A stretch of DNA of 64,000 bases from Byssothecium circinans (Eukaryota; Ascomycota; Dothideomycetes; Pleosporales; Massarinaceae), in assembly GCA_010015675.1 (NCBI GenBank), contig ML976985.1, positions 1 to 64,000 of the forward strand. The letters run 5' to 3'. Numbering within the stretch: the stretch's first letter is position 1; each line of letters opens with the position of its first letter. The position numbers and the translations under genes are program-made. A model generated the notes under the pieces. It ran no database searches and was not told the origin of the DNA. It was given only the letters and a program-made list of their open reading frames with translations. Positions 1 to 10,769 of the stretch are shown one piece after another.

Positions 1-2377
1 GGAAATTTCCAGTCTTGTGTAGCTCTCTTCGCAGTCTGGTCCTGATCGTCGCCAATTGAGAACTTCCAATCCATGGTAGCTCGCTTCTCGATGTTGTCCA
101 TGTCGAAGGTATCTTGCTCTTCGTCCTCCATTTGTGTGTCGCGGAGGAGTTTCTGCATGCGATTTGCCTTCAGCGTTGGAACCTCGTCGAGATCAATATT
201 GGGCACATCGGAGGTCATTGGAGCCGCGAAATCCAGATCAATGACTGTTTCTCGATTGGGGGCACCGGGATTGAAGTCACGGAGGATCAGATCTGATGGG
301 GGTCGGCCATTGCCGCCTTCGTCGAGAGCGCTGTAACGGTAGGGCGTCGAGTTCGGATCGAATAAGCGATTGAGTTTCTTAGCTCCCCGACTGATGCTCT
401 CTTCATGCCATGCCGCCTTCATTTTCTCCCATCGATCATCGTTCTCAGATGGGACGGTCATGCCATTATATGTCTGGCCAGGCGCCGTGAACGGATCAGG
501 AAAGGCGCGGGAGAGTCTGTTCTCAAACTCGTCACTGGTGCTAAAAGTCCAATCATCGTCGTCTTCGTCTGCCTCCGCCAAGGCTTCTGGAGCCTGAGCT
601 CCGTAAGGGTTGAATAGGGAAACACGGGAACCGCCCTCCTGTTCCCACTTGTAGTAGTCCTCCACAAGCTTTACAAGCATAACGGTTGGATACATCTTCG
701 TCGAATTTGCGAGATAGGGATGCTCAAGGATCTCGTCTGGAGTGGGTCGGTTTTCCGGTTCTGGCTGGAACACAAAGGCCAGAAAGTCCTTCAGGTCCTG
801 TGAAAACTCATCGCCTTCCAACACAGGAACTCCAGCATTGGGCAGATCGAAGGCCTGCACCCTAGAATGTGGTGGCGATCCAGTAGCCATCTCGTAAACT
901 GTGCATCCGTATGCCCATATATCGACTTCTGAGCCGTAGAGAAGATCGGTATTCGTATCCATGCTGCGGCTTTCTTCAGCCTTGACATATTCCCTCTGCA
1001 GCTCTGGCGCCATCCAGTAGGGCGTGCCGACAATGGTTGACCGTTTTGATTTTGCGGGCTCGAGCATACCTGAGACGCCAAAGTCGCATAGTTGCACGCG
1101 CCCATCCTCGAGAATCAGCACGTTGTTGCACTTGAGATCTCGGTGTAGCACGCCGGCCTCGTGTATATACTTCAGACCCAGCGCGAGTTCGCGCGCAATG
1201 GGTATGATGAACTTCTCGTCCAAGCCCGGGATTTTGGTGCCCAAAGTTGGCTTCATCAGAGTAGAGACGCTGCCGCCACTGGCGTACTCGCTGACAATCC
1301 AGAGTTCGCTATGAACAGGCCGAGCCTCTTCAATAATGTTCACATATGGCCGTGCCCTGCTATCTCCAACTTGCTGAAGTACATTGATCTCTCTCAGCGT
1401 ATCGGAAAGGCCAGTCGTGGTCATCTGCTCGTAATCCTCTTTGTCGATGTCAATGATTTTGATGGCGACCAAACCGCCGGTTTTACGGTTGAGACTGCCT
1501 CACGTTAGCCCTGCCTTACTCTGTCGCCGAATTAGACAAACCCTTTGAACACGCGTCCATAAGTTCCTTTGCCAATTAACTCGTAAAAGTCGTATGGCGG
1601 GGCTTCCTCTCCACTGCGCCTGACCCTCTCAGCCACCAAATTCTGCATATCCTTCGCCTGTTGGATTGCGCGGGCCTTTGTGGCCGTGGCCGGCGGCTGC
1701 AAGCTTAGACGTGAAGGATCCATATCTGCAAGCTTTCGAAGTCTCCTATCCAGCGTGTCGCAGTTCAGCTTGCCGTGATCAGAGGCGACTTCGCTCTCGG
1801 AAGGCGATTCAACGATGGATTTGAGCGGGGGTTCAGCTACACTGTCCCGCCTATCTATACTCGGTGCATGCGGTATTGGCGGTGGGGGACGACTTGGCGG
1901 CGGATACGGAAAGTTTGAAGGGAAAGTGACGGGCTCAGAGACCGAATGAAGGTGCCCTGTACTCGATATCCTGAGCGACTCTCGTGGAAGAAGGTGTTTT
2001 CGGTCGGGAGACGTATATGAGGAGAGTAAAGGAGTGCTTGGTGGCGGGGAGACTGCTCCAAGGTCGAGACAACCCGGCGGGAGGATGATGGGGTTGTTGG
2101 GGTCGATGATTGGCCTGGAAATTGTCGATTTGTCAATGCCCTGTTTACGAGATGTTGAGAATCCTAGGGAGTTTGTCAGCTTCGTAAAAGACAGGCCGCG
2201 ACTTGGCCTTGCCCGCCGTCCGGCAATCGGCTTGGCCGCTGGAGGCGGGGACACCTGGTGGCCACTACCGCTGAGGTCCGCATCTAGCCTCTCCAGATCG
2301 CCGATACTCGTCTTTGATCTTTTGAGGCGCGATTGCATGTACGCCTCACGGAGATTGGGGGCGTCGCGCAGCACCAT
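1..2377 (-). CDS. Ste20/germinal-centre-type Ser/Thr protein kinase, C-terminus off the left edge
   Basis: The ATG is at 2377. A disordered, Pro/Ser-rich N-terminus of about 270 residues precedes the kinase domain. A 47-nt intron (1495-1541, GTTTGT donor, CTAAC branch site) joins the glycine-rich loop GKGTYGRVFKG to LNRKTGGLVAIK, which carries the ATP-binding Lys. Further on are HRDLKCNNVL (catalytic loop), DFGVSG, and GTPYWMAPE with the APE motif, all typical of the Ste20/GCK group. The acidic C-terminal tail is still open at base 1, so the protein runs out of the window. Family members act in polarity, septation and morphogenesis signalling, and which fungal subgroup (Sid1, Nak1/Kic1 or MST-1-like) this is cannot be decided here. 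The long N-terminal extension before the kinase domain is unusual, because many GCKs begin with it. Confidence 0.93.
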
Positions 2378-2955
2378 CGCCGACGATGGACGGTGCGGTG
2401 GTGTGGTGTGGAGTGGACTGAAGACGAAGAAAACGAACTTACAAGTGCGCCGACCGCAAGTGAAGCACGCAAAACAGAGCTCCTAGCGCAATCCGCGGTG
2501 ACGCTCACTCATGACGGCCGTTGGAAGTCGGGTTGTGCCGTTGCCCTCGCGACCAGTCTTCCCTCGCAAACGCTCTTGTGCGGCTCACCGCAGCAGTTCA
2601 ATGTCGCGGTCGCATTCAAACACAGTGATAGCCCGGATACGGATACAGAGCTACGAATTAAGGAGAGCCGTTGAGCAGCAAATGCCGCTGGGTGAGGTGG
2701 TGGTGGGATAAATGCAGGATGCACGATGCATCGCAGGCTGAACAAAGTCGGGACGGCCAAGCTTCTGATTGCGCTAATGCAACCTTAATCCTCTAGGATT
2801 AGCGCAAGACCGCACCAGATTCCTCGCAGGCACGCACGGCCGCCTGACATCATCGGCACGCCACAGGATCCAAGAACCAACATGTTCGACTTTCCATGCC
2901 GGAAGGGCCAGTGTCCTCTTCTACAGTCTGATACCCCACAAGATACATAGCAATC
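2378..2955. promoter_or_regulatory. Divergent intergenic region between the kinase and the Lys/Pro-rich gene
   Basis: This 578-bp spacer lies between two divergently transcribed genes, so it must hold both promoters. I see no convincing coding frame in it and no repeat. Confidence 0.5.
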
Positions 2956-3504
2956 ATGCCCCCCAAAGCACAGGCAGCCAAGAATCAAGCACCGAAGCCA
3001 CAGGCGGTCAAGAAACCGCCACCCAAGCCAGTCCCAGCAGTCAAGAAACAGGCCCCAAAACCGCAACCTGCAAAGAAACCGCTGCCCGCACCCCAGCCTC
3101 CGAAGAAGCAACTGCCCCAGCAACAGAGCTGGCTCACGCGCTACACCAACACGGTTGCATCCGGTGTGGGTAACTTTGGTTCTGCCATTGTCGGCGCGGT
3201 AGGCAATGGCGTGGCAGGCGCTGGCAAGGGAGCAGGTTCAAGGTAAGCAACTTCCCTCTACTTTCGCGGTACAGACGTTGATAGACGTTGAAGTATCGCC
3301 AACACGAGCCGCGGCTGGGGCGATACCATTCGCGATTATGGCAACTCGATCAAAGACGTGACTGGCGCTCCAGGCTCGCGCGGTAGCACGAACAAGAACC
3401 CACTTGGGCTGGCAAGTACTCCGTCGGGAGCGCGTGCCGTAATGTCATCTAGACCAGGTCCAACACCGAGGAAGGGGACTGCAGGGAATCCATTGGGGTT
3501 GTAG
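2956..3504 (+). CDS. Small Lys/Pro/Ala-rich protein with glycine-rich hydrophobic segment
   Basis: There are two exons, 2956-3242 and 3294-3504, with a 51-nt intron (GTAAGC donor, AAG acceptor) that keeps the frame. The product is about 165 aa. The first 55 residues are a low-complexity run of repeated PKPQxxKKP-like units. A Trp/Tyr-containing, glycine- and alanine-rich stretch follows (about residues 57-95) and could insert in or bind a membrane. The second exon encodes a GWGDTIRDYG segment and a basic tail with two NPLGL motifs. I do not recognise a family. The in-frame splice and the biased composition support a real gene. A conserved Pezizomycotina protein of unknown role is the best guess. 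Confidence 0.7.
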
Positions 3505-3729
3505 GGACCAGAAAATCTTGAATAGGGAGAGGAGTCTTTGGTTCGAGTTTAGGTTGGATTGGGATATGCTGTATACTCGGAGTCTACTGGAATATAGTCT
3601 GGCTATTTTAAGCAGTATTGTATAGTACATCAAAGAGGAATCAAAAGGAAATAGTCTCGTAAAATCCTAGAATCCACTCAATGCATGCGTCTCGTATTTC
3701 GAAGGAGTCAATTCGCAAATCTAGATAGG

Positions 3730-6069
3730 CTAAGCAACTTCGAAAGCGGTCAGGTCCCCTGTTGCCATGTCGGGAACTCCAGCGTCCTCCTTTGCCTGCT
3801 GGATCATCGCTTCGACAACGTCGGGCTCGTAGGTCCGCTTCATGACCACTCTCACAAATTCGGACAGGAGATTCAAACCATGATCCCCAATCTCGTCGTC
3901 ACTCATGCGTGCGTACTCCTCATCTCCGGTATATCCCAGCCTCTCAAGCCTCTTCTGGAGCAGGATATCATAAACACCAGCCAGCTTAGCAAGAGTCTCC
4001 CTCCTCATCTTGTTTAGATTGTACCGTGCCCGGACAGCCGGCTCTTCACGCTGCATGTCGACCCAAGCGGCTTGCCTTTGGAGTATGTAGGCAACGTCGT
4101 CGGTTGGGAAGATATGAAGATACCGCCTCATGGCGTGCAGCGCAACTAAGGAGCCAGCAATATCCTCAGTATAGCTAAAACAATGCATCACCAGGTTTGT
4201 CAGCGCAGTCTTGTTCTCTGCCGCCAATCCAGTGCGGAATTGTTCCGAGTCGTGCCTGCTGCGACAAAGGTGCCACCAACTGATTGTCTCGGCCAGAAGT
4301 TGACGCGGCCTAGGGAGTTCAGGATCATCTCGAGTAGACTCATTGCCGAGCGCAAGGCGGAGCATTTTCCAGACGCATCGGATACTGGCCCCGTCAGGAA
4401 ACACTCCGGGAGTATCTTCAGGAACATTGGTGAGAGATTTATACAGTTTCCAAGCTTCAGTGAATTTTCCTTTTCGGCAGGCATTGTTCATGAGGACGTT
4501 CATGAGTGTGCTGTTGGGGAAGGTCTCTGATTCCTTCAACCGTCGCGCCAAATATTCAACATGTTCCCATTGTTCCCTAGCAGCGTGGTGTTGCATAATG
4601 AGGGCAAAGGTGGTGACGTTGGCTTGTGGCACCTTCCTAGCAGCATCACTGTCAAGAACAGGCTCCACGATTGTTGAGTACCTGGAGAATATGATCTCCG
4701 ATGCTGATATCGGCGATTTCCTGTCCGATCGTGCAACCCGTGTCTCTTCAATCATGCGCCAACCAATGTTCTCGGCTTTTGTGACCTGTTGTGCTTCCTG
4801 GGTCCGGAGGAGGGCTCTCAGAAAGAGGTTGAAGTGGGTTGTACCCGGGCGATAGTTTCGGGTGAACATCATATCCAGGATGTTCGCGGCCGCCTGAGGA
4901 GCTATGAACTTGACAGCAGCCTCCATCCAATAGCCAAATACATGGAGGTGATACACAGAGGGCAGGGTTGTAATTGCCTGGAGAGAGAGACTTGTAATCC
5001 TTTCAATGTCGGTTCCTAAACGTGTAAGCAAGTGGAATCTCCTTAGGGTGGCTTCGATATCGTTGGGCGAGGAAGACGCGGCGAGGAAGCCCCCTTTAAT
5101 CATGTCTCGGAAAACCAGCTTCGCATATCGGACGTGTCTGGCTTCCAAAAAACCGACAAACCAAGCGTCATAATGATCCAATGTCAGGCTCTTCAGCATC
5201 AATCGCCGCATGTTGATGTAGATCTTCCAGGCTTCCGCCCGGTGCTGATCAGAGTCGGTATCAGTGTGAACTCGAAAGACGTGCATCATAACGGAGGGGT
5301 TCCAAGTCGGGTACAGTTCGTAAAGCTCCTCCATGACCTCGCGCGCGCGGTCAGCGTTGCCAGCAAGAGCGTAGAGCTTCGCTCCTGTTTCAAGATGCTC
5401 GGGCTTGTAGTCTTGCCGTGCTCCAGGGCCCGCGCTCGCATGATCCGCTTCCCATTCTGCCAGAGCTTGCTCTTCTTCCCCGTCCAGAAACTTTTGCTCC
5501 AAATATGCTGTCCTCGACCCGACAGTAGATGACTTGCCAACCGTTGCCATGTCTTGGTAGAGTGTTGACAAGTTGATCTCTCTCATGTGCGGAGGCAGAC
5601 CAACAAAGTCCTGCGAGGCCCACAGTACATCCCAAGCCCTTTCCGGTATGTCTGATAGCAGACCAGGGACAATATTCTTGGCTGAACAGTATGCTTGCCA
5701 TATCTGAGGGCTCAAGTCTGCTGTTTCGCCTTCGCCTGTGTCGGCGCGCCGCAGCAGATCGTTCAGCTGCTCAATGGCATGACGCTGGTCTGCCGCCCTG
5801 ACAGAATCATTCTTCTCATGTATCGTCACCTTTTGTGTATCCCGTTGTTGTTCGCGTTCGGCGCGGCGTCCATCGTGCTTCACTACGCCTGGCGAGGCGA
5901 CGGGGGCATTGGATGCAGGATATGAGACGTGGAAGCGGCTATGTTGCGTAGGGTTCCAGGATTCGACGTAGGATGGCAATGCTTTCGGAAGTGTATTCAG
6001 TGATCGCGCATGTATGCGTAGGAAACGGAGGGGAGAGTGAACGCGTCGACGGGTAAGGAAAGCGAGCAT
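3730..6069 (-). CDS. Mitochondrial pentatricopeptide-repeat (PPR) protein
   Basis: This is a single intronless 779-aa frame. The N-terminus is rich in Arg, Leu and Ser with no acidic residues in the first 40 positions, as in a mitochondrial targeting peptide. The body is helical with PPR-like units, for example around YAKLVFRDMIKGG, TTHFNLFLRALLR and TEAWKLYKSL. Fungal PPR proteins bind organellar RNA and act in stability, processing or translation of mitochondrial transcripts, and that role is inferred here from the family only. A specific yeast counterpart (AEP, RMD or CBP-type) cannot be assigned from the sequence. It is convergent with the preceding small gene, with about 225 bp between the stops. 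Confidence 0.8.
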   Translation of the reverse strand: MLAFLTRRRVHSPLRFLRIHARSLNTLPKALPSYVESWNPTQHSRFHVSYPASNAPVASPGVVKHDGRRAEREQQRDTQKVTIHEKNDSVRAADQRHAIEQLNDLLRRADTGEGETADLSPQIWQAYCSAKNIVPGLLSDIPERAWDVLWASQDFVGLPPHMREINLSTLYQDMATVGKSSTVGSRTAYLEQKFLDGEEEQALAEWEADHASAGPGARQDYKPEHLETGAKLYALAGNADRAREVMEELYELYPTWNPSVMMHVFRVHTDTDSDQHRAEAWKIYINMRRLMLKSLTLDHYDAWFVGFLEARHVRYAKLVFRDMIKGGFLAASSSPNDIEATLRRFHLLTRLGTDIERITSLSLQAITTLPSVYHLHVFGYWMEAAVKFIAPQAAANILDMMFTRNYRPGTTHFNLFLRALLRTQEAQQVTKAENIGWRMIEETRVARSDRKSPISASEIIFSRYSTIVEPVLDSDAARKVPQANVTTFALIMQHHAAREQWEHVEYLARRLKESETFPNSTLMNVLMNNACRKGKFTEAWKLYKSLTNVPEDTPGVFPDGASIRCVWKMLRLALGNESTRDDPELPRPRQLLAETISWWHLCRSRHDSEQFRTGLAAENKTALTNLVMHCFSYTEDIAGSLVALHAMRRYLHIFPTDDVAYILQRQAAWVDMQREEPAVRARYNLNKMRRETLAKLAGVYDILLQKRLERLGYTGDEEYARMSDDEIGDHGLNLLSEFVRVVMKRTYEPDVVEAMIQQAKEDAGVPDMATGDLTAFEVA

Positions 6070-6696
6070 CAGTAGGTACGGAGGCTCGAGACGCGAGTTG
6101 ACGGCTCTATTGGCGACCAGAGAGATGCCATCTGAGCCTCAAACAGAATATGTACAGATGCAGTGGAGGAATAAAGAATTGTTATCTCCATCGATCGCTG
6201 CCATCGTGAAAAACATGACAGGATTATATCGGCCGTAGTCGGGCCGGATTCTTATCTTATCTAAATCCGAGTCTCCTCCACGTCGGCAACAAGACGCGCC
6301 CCTGGGTCGTACTTTTGGTTAGCGCTTTGGACATTCATCTTTCTGACAAGACATTCTGGGTACGAAATTTGAACCTACCGCGCTGTTCTCTTGGGCTGCC
6401 TCAATAGTAAATCAGGCCTCCACACCCGAATTTAGGTGGCGATACGTTCTTCATATGCGCAGGGCCATGCCGTAACTCACTCGATCCGGAGTTTATCAAT
6501 CTTACCAAATTTTACACATCCAGGTTCAGCGATCTACTTACGAGGGGCCTCGTGATGGTTCCGGGTACTGGCCTGGTCCATGAGAATAGAGAGCTCGTCA
6601 ACTAGGGAAGACTCGGTTTATTGAGCCCTATTTGAGCTTGAACAAGGGCTTCAAATCGCGGGCACAGGTAAGTTTTCATCTACTGAGCGGGACAAC
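6070..6696. other. Intergenic region upstream of the PPR gene
   Basis: This stretch holds the PPR gene promoter. No convincing reading frame, RNA gene or repeat was seen. Confidence 0.4.
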
Positions 6697-7316
6697 ATGG
6701 GCAAGAACAGGTCGAAGATGTCTCAACAAGATCGAAAGGCTTATCAGTCCCTTGCTCGTACTGTTGCGCGCATGTTAGGATGCAAGAAGGTGAGTGCCTG
6801 CATGCTTCATGTGATTCAGTAACAGAAAACTGGCTAATTGGTCAAGTCATTTCCAGATCCAGAGTGTCGGCGGTTGAAAATGCTCGAGATCAGGCTCTTC
6901 CACTCATCAACATTCGCCGAAGAGCCTCATCTATGTGGTGGATGTTAGATTGTAGGCCAATTTAGCCGTCGTCTAGAACAACTTCATCGCACACCCTCAT
7001 TAGTCGATCTCCCAAATAACATCTTCGACTTTGACTATGAACATGTCAAGCTAAGCTTTTCCCCGCAATGCATCCATCTGCCGAACACACAGGTCAACGC
7101 TCGCTAACTATCCATAGGAGGATGTATCTGCGGTGCCTTCTTCCACTTCTAGAACAACACCATGCCCAGAGACTTTCGACAACATACATCCTGTCCATAC
7201 TTCTCCCTTTGGACTTGTCGAGACGGCCTTGTAGTCCCGCAAATTCGCAAAATTCATGACGTGCTGCGTCGGCTATTAGGGTGCGGCTTCGAGCATTGCC
7301 TCAAGGTCCGGGTGTG
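6697..7316 (+). pseudogene. Decayed or multi-exon reading frame of unknown family
   Basis: An ATG at 6697 opens a basic 31-codon frame ending at a good donor (GTGAGT). After a plausible intron ending TTTCCAG, one frame runs from about 6859 to 7316 with protein-like composition (for example CRRLKMLEIRLFHSS, DLPNNIFDFDYEHVKL, VPQIRKIHDVLRRLLGCG). It is broken by only three stops (TAG, TAA, TAG), and all three lie in the same phase. The middle stop could sit in a small intron, since GCTAAC and a TAG acceptor are present. The first exon does not join to this frame in phase. I read it as a relic gene or an unresolved small gene, and I do not recognise the family. Confidence 0.3.
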
Positions 7317-7680
7317 ACGAATATTTGTTTCCTATTTACATGTGTTCTCCTGGTTGGCTCGGGCGCGGAAAAGCAATTATCAGGGGAATTGGACCAAGGA
7401 CTCGCGCCTCTGACTCTCACCCTCTCGAACGGTTAATCTCCCCGCATCGTCTTGTCGACTACAATACGTGAAGGAGAACACCTGGCCATCGCGTTATTAG
7501 CTTGGCTCTGTCTGTATGCTCTCATTGCCAATTATGGGAGATCATCCGCCGCATCTATCCTAGCCACATGGCGCCTGCATCTGGTTTTGGAAATTTCTTT
7601 GGTGGCGGACAAAGCTCGAGCTATTCTTCTTGACTTTTGGGATCGGACAGTCCTTCACTTTTCCACAAATCTTCGACAAG
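7317..7680. promoter_or_regulatory. Upstream region of the GH114 gene, with a possible short upstream ORF
   Basis: This is the 5' region of the secreted GH114 gene. A 21-codon upstream ORF (ATG at 7568, stop near 7633, Gly/Phe/Ser-rich) lies about 50 bp before the main start. If transcribed, it could affect translation. Nothing else was recognised. Confidence 0.35.
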
Positions 7681-8996
7681 ATGGTGGCTTGGATCCTGTG
7701 GGCGGCATTCTTCACCAGCCCTTCCTTGGCGCAAGTGGTCTTTGAACGCGGTCAGAAATGGCAGACCATTCTCACTGGTGTGCCGGATGTGTCGAAAATG
7801 CCTTTGCCACCAACGGACGCCCCAGTGTGGGACATTGATCTATTCGACAACGAGGCCTCCGCCATCGAAACATTGAAGGCGGCTGGCAAGATTGTGATAT
7901 GTTATTTCAGCGCTGGGACACTGGAGGACTGGCGGGATGACGTGAAAGAATTCCCCGCCGCAGATGTCGGGAAAGTCTTGCCGGAGTGGAAAAACGAGAG
8001 ATGGATACGTACAGGAAGCACCGCGATTAGGACCGTGATGGCGAAACGCATCAGGCTGGCTGCCGATAAGGGCTGTGATGCTATTGATCCCGACAATGTT
8101 GGTACGTCATCATCCCCCGGGGACTCGCAATTGACTCTCACAAACAACTTGCTAACTTCTCTAGATGGATACGTAAGTATCAGAAGAATTCTCATCTTTA
8201 TAAATACTGATATATCCTAGCAAAACGACAACGGCTTGAACCTGAAGAGCACCGACGCAATTGACTACATAAAATGGATGCAAAAAGAAGCGGCAAAATA
8301 TGGCATGAAGATTGGTCTCAAAAATGCTCTGGACATTGTAGACACTCTTACCCCGGTCGTCGATTTCGCAGTCAATGAGCAATGCGCACAGCTCAGTGAA
8401 TGCGACCGATATAACAACTTCCTCACAACCAACAAGCCAGTCTTCCATATCGAGTATCCCATCCCACTGAACCCTGGCCAGGCAAATACCACATTCTGCA
8501 GAGGCCCGGGCACCACTGGAATGAGTACAATCCTCAAGAACTTGGCTTTGGACGGACCCGCTGTCTACTGCGATGGCAGTCAAGTCGATACACCGACGAA
8601 AGGTGGTACAAGTCCACCGAGGCCTACACTAACAAGGCCCACCACCAGGCCACCCACTACTACACCGAGACCGCCGACGACCACGCCGAGGCCTCCTACG
8701 ACTACTCCTACAACACGACCTACTCCTACAACCAGACCTACAACAACAACACCCACAGGACCAACTACTTCCAGTCCGAGACCGCCAACGAGTACGCCAG
8801 GTAATCCAGGAGGATGTAAACAGAAACATTGGGATCAGTGCGGAGGGCAAGACTGGAAGGGCTGTACAACTTGCGAGGTATGTCTTTTTAAATAACAAGC
8901 TCAGGTTTGGAAAACCACATGCTAACATATCTGCAAACACAGTCACCGTATCAGTGCAAAGGCGTATCACCGCCGTATTATTACCAGTGTTTGTAA
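7681..8996 (+). CDS. Secreted GH114 endo-alpha-1,4-polygalactosaminidase-like enzyme with C-terminal CBM1
   Basis: The start at 7681 is chosen because it begins a clean signal peptide (MVAWILWAAFFTSPSLAQ). There are four exons: 7681-8101, 8165-8172, 8221-8877 and 8943-8996, giving about 379 aa. The GH114 fold follows the signal peptide (KWQTILTG, VWDIDLFDNEASAIETLKAAGK, CYFSAGTLEDWR, GCDAIDPDN, YGMKIGLKNALDIV). A Thr/Pro-rich linker (about residues 268-341) leads to a fungal cellulose-binding module, with QCGGQDWKGCTTCE joined by splicing to SPYQCKGVSPPYYYQCL. The second exon is only 8 nt. GH114 enzymes are linked to galactosaminogalactan cleavage in fungi, and the CBM1 suggests action on or near plant cellulose. 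Role on natural substrate is inferred. Confidence 0.9.
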
Positions 8997-10030
8997 AATG
9001 GTGTTGCAGTCTTTGGGCACACATCACCGGTACTCGTTCGTTTATAATCTACATTCGTTGCATTCAATATACCCGATTCACCTCTACTGATCTGTGTTAG
9101 TGATCCGTGAGCCTTCCCAGATATATGTGCTGAGTCTCATTCCTTCACTATGACGTACCAACTTGCAGAATCGTAGGAACTATACGACTTCCAATCCCCT
9201 CGGCCATACAATTAACAAGATCGCTTTGGGAAAGTCCGGTGAAGATTACATATAGGTTCGACAAGGCACTGCACATCATGTAGCTCTCGGAGGGGACGGG
9301 CTAATCAGAATGAAACTCCACGGCGCCACTTAATTAAAACGTTGGTCTATGTCACCAAAACCTCTTCGAGTCAGGCACGCGATTGAATCAATTCGCCGCA
9401 AACTAAAAACTTTACCTTATATTTACCTACACCCAACGAAGCCCTTTTAACCTCTTCTTACTCCTACGTAATAGAGCAGGCCTAGCTTTACAATTCTATG
9501 TTTTGTTAAGTAGAGAGTAATTAACGTGTTAGTTATGGTAGGTAGTTTTTAGTGAGATAGTATTATGTGTGCGGGGAATTCTTTCAACCGCGTGTCAGGT
9601 ACTCATGACAACCAACACCGAGAGTAACTCGCAGAATCCGCTTCTGTGACCAATTCGAATAATCATGTACCATACGATCGCCATCTTCTTCGATCAAACA
9701 CGTTCCTATGGTCGACGCTGTTATTCACGGGCAACGATCTTCGACCTGAAAAGGCTCAACTGCTACAGAGCCTGCCCATGACCCGCATCCAGGTGTACGC
9801 TCCCGGAGGGTACGTAGTGATCCTGGAGGAGTGCGCGTGCGTGATACGCGGACGGTAATCTAGGAAATGCATATGTACTTTTGCCACCTGGGTAGGTTAG
9901 TGTAAACGCGGTACCGCCCTTCACCTTGAAACAAGGTAGGCGAATATAAGCTTACCTCTGCCCCGCCATTTCATGTCTATTTAGTTTTGCTTCAGCTTCT
10001 TCATCATACTCACACGTCATTCCACCCATA
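8997..10030. other. Intergenic region containing a MITE
   Basis: Apart from the MITE at 9376-9594, nothing recognisable was found. The reading frame near 9646-9858 has no ATG start and no family signature. The last 100 bp form the GNAT promoter. Confidence 0.4.
9376..9594. mobile_element. MITE copy 1 (TIR element with 5-bp target duplication)
   Basis: The element is 219 bp long. The left end begins CACGCGATTGAA, and the right end read in reverse complement begins CACGCGGTTGAA. The inverted repeats extend imperfectly for about 25 bp through an AATTC core and CCGCA. The element is flanked on both sides by TCAGG (9371-9375 and 9595-9599), a 5-bp target-site duplication. It has no coding capacity. 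A second copy lies at 56156-56381 with a different 5-bp duplication, which confirms the ends. Confidence 0.88.
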
Positions 10031-10765
10031 ATGTCAATCAAGCCCTCTATTACCCTTGTCCCGGTCACTTACGCTGACATCGATGCGCTTGTCCAAATCA
10101 GCGCCGACTCTTTTATTGAGGACGTCCACACGCAGGTCAAATCGCAAGGCCGCAAACCGTTCGACATGGCCGCCTCTGCGCGATCAGACCTGCTGCGCAA
10201 TCTGGGCATTGAACGCTGCGCATACATGAAGGCAGTCGACCAAGATACCGGCGAGATTCTTGGGCATTGTGGCTGGGGGTTTCGGGTCGGAGACAATAGT
10301 CTGGTTCCCAGATCGGATCCAGGGAAACCTCCGGCAGAAGGCTCTTCTGAAGTTGCGCCAGAAATGGAGAAAACGAAGGAAGATAGCATCACACGTCTGA
10401 TGGCTCTAGAAGACACCTCCATGCGCCAATGGATGACATACTTTATGCCCGACCAACACACACGCTGCATGTACATCCTCGGCCTCTCCGTCGCTCCCTC
10501 AGCTCCAGGAAAGGGTGTGGGCAGCGCATTAGCGAAGTGGGGGACGGATGCTGCTGATCGGCTCGGGTTGTTCACGTGGGTGCATTCTTCGGAGGAGGCG
10601 TGGCGGTTCTACGCGAAGCATGGGTTTGAGGTTGTTGGAGAGCTGGATCTGGATCTTGATGAGTGGGCGTTGAGACCGCCGGAGAGAGGGGAGGGAGAGG
10701 AGGAGGCTAAATGGGGGCATTATGTGCTGAGGTATATGAAGCGGCTGCCAGTAGCAGTGGGATGA
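10031..10765 (+). CDS. GNAT-family N-acetyltransferase
   Basis: This is an intronless 244-aa protein. The C-terminal half carries the acetyl-CoA-binding motif A (LGLSVAPSAPGKGVGSALAKWGTDAADRLG), followed by motif B with the usual FYAKHGFEVVGE. A central acidic insertion of about 30 residues (around EKTKEDS) interrupts the fold, as in many fungal GNATs. The acyl acceptor is unknown. Pezizomycotina have many such paralogues, often acting on small molecules. The clear promoter-like sequence and the ATG context (ATAATGT) support the start. Confidence 0.88.
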   Translation: MSIKPSITLVPVTYADIDALVQISADSFIEDVHTQVKSQGRKPFDMAASARSDLLRNLGIERCAYMKAVDQDTGEILGHCGWGFRVGDNSLVPRSDPGKPPAEGSSEVAPEMEKTKEDSITRLMALEDTSMRQWMTYFMPDQHTRCMYILGLSVAPSAPGKGVGSALAKWGTDAADRLGLFTWVHSSEEAWRFYAKHGFEVVGELDLDLDEWALRPPERGEGEEEAKWGHYVLRYMKRLPVAVG

Positions 10766-10769
10766 GAGT

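Noticed and set aside
9646..9858. ORF of 70 codons before the GNAT gene
   Set aside because: It does not begin with ATG and has no domain. Treated as chance.
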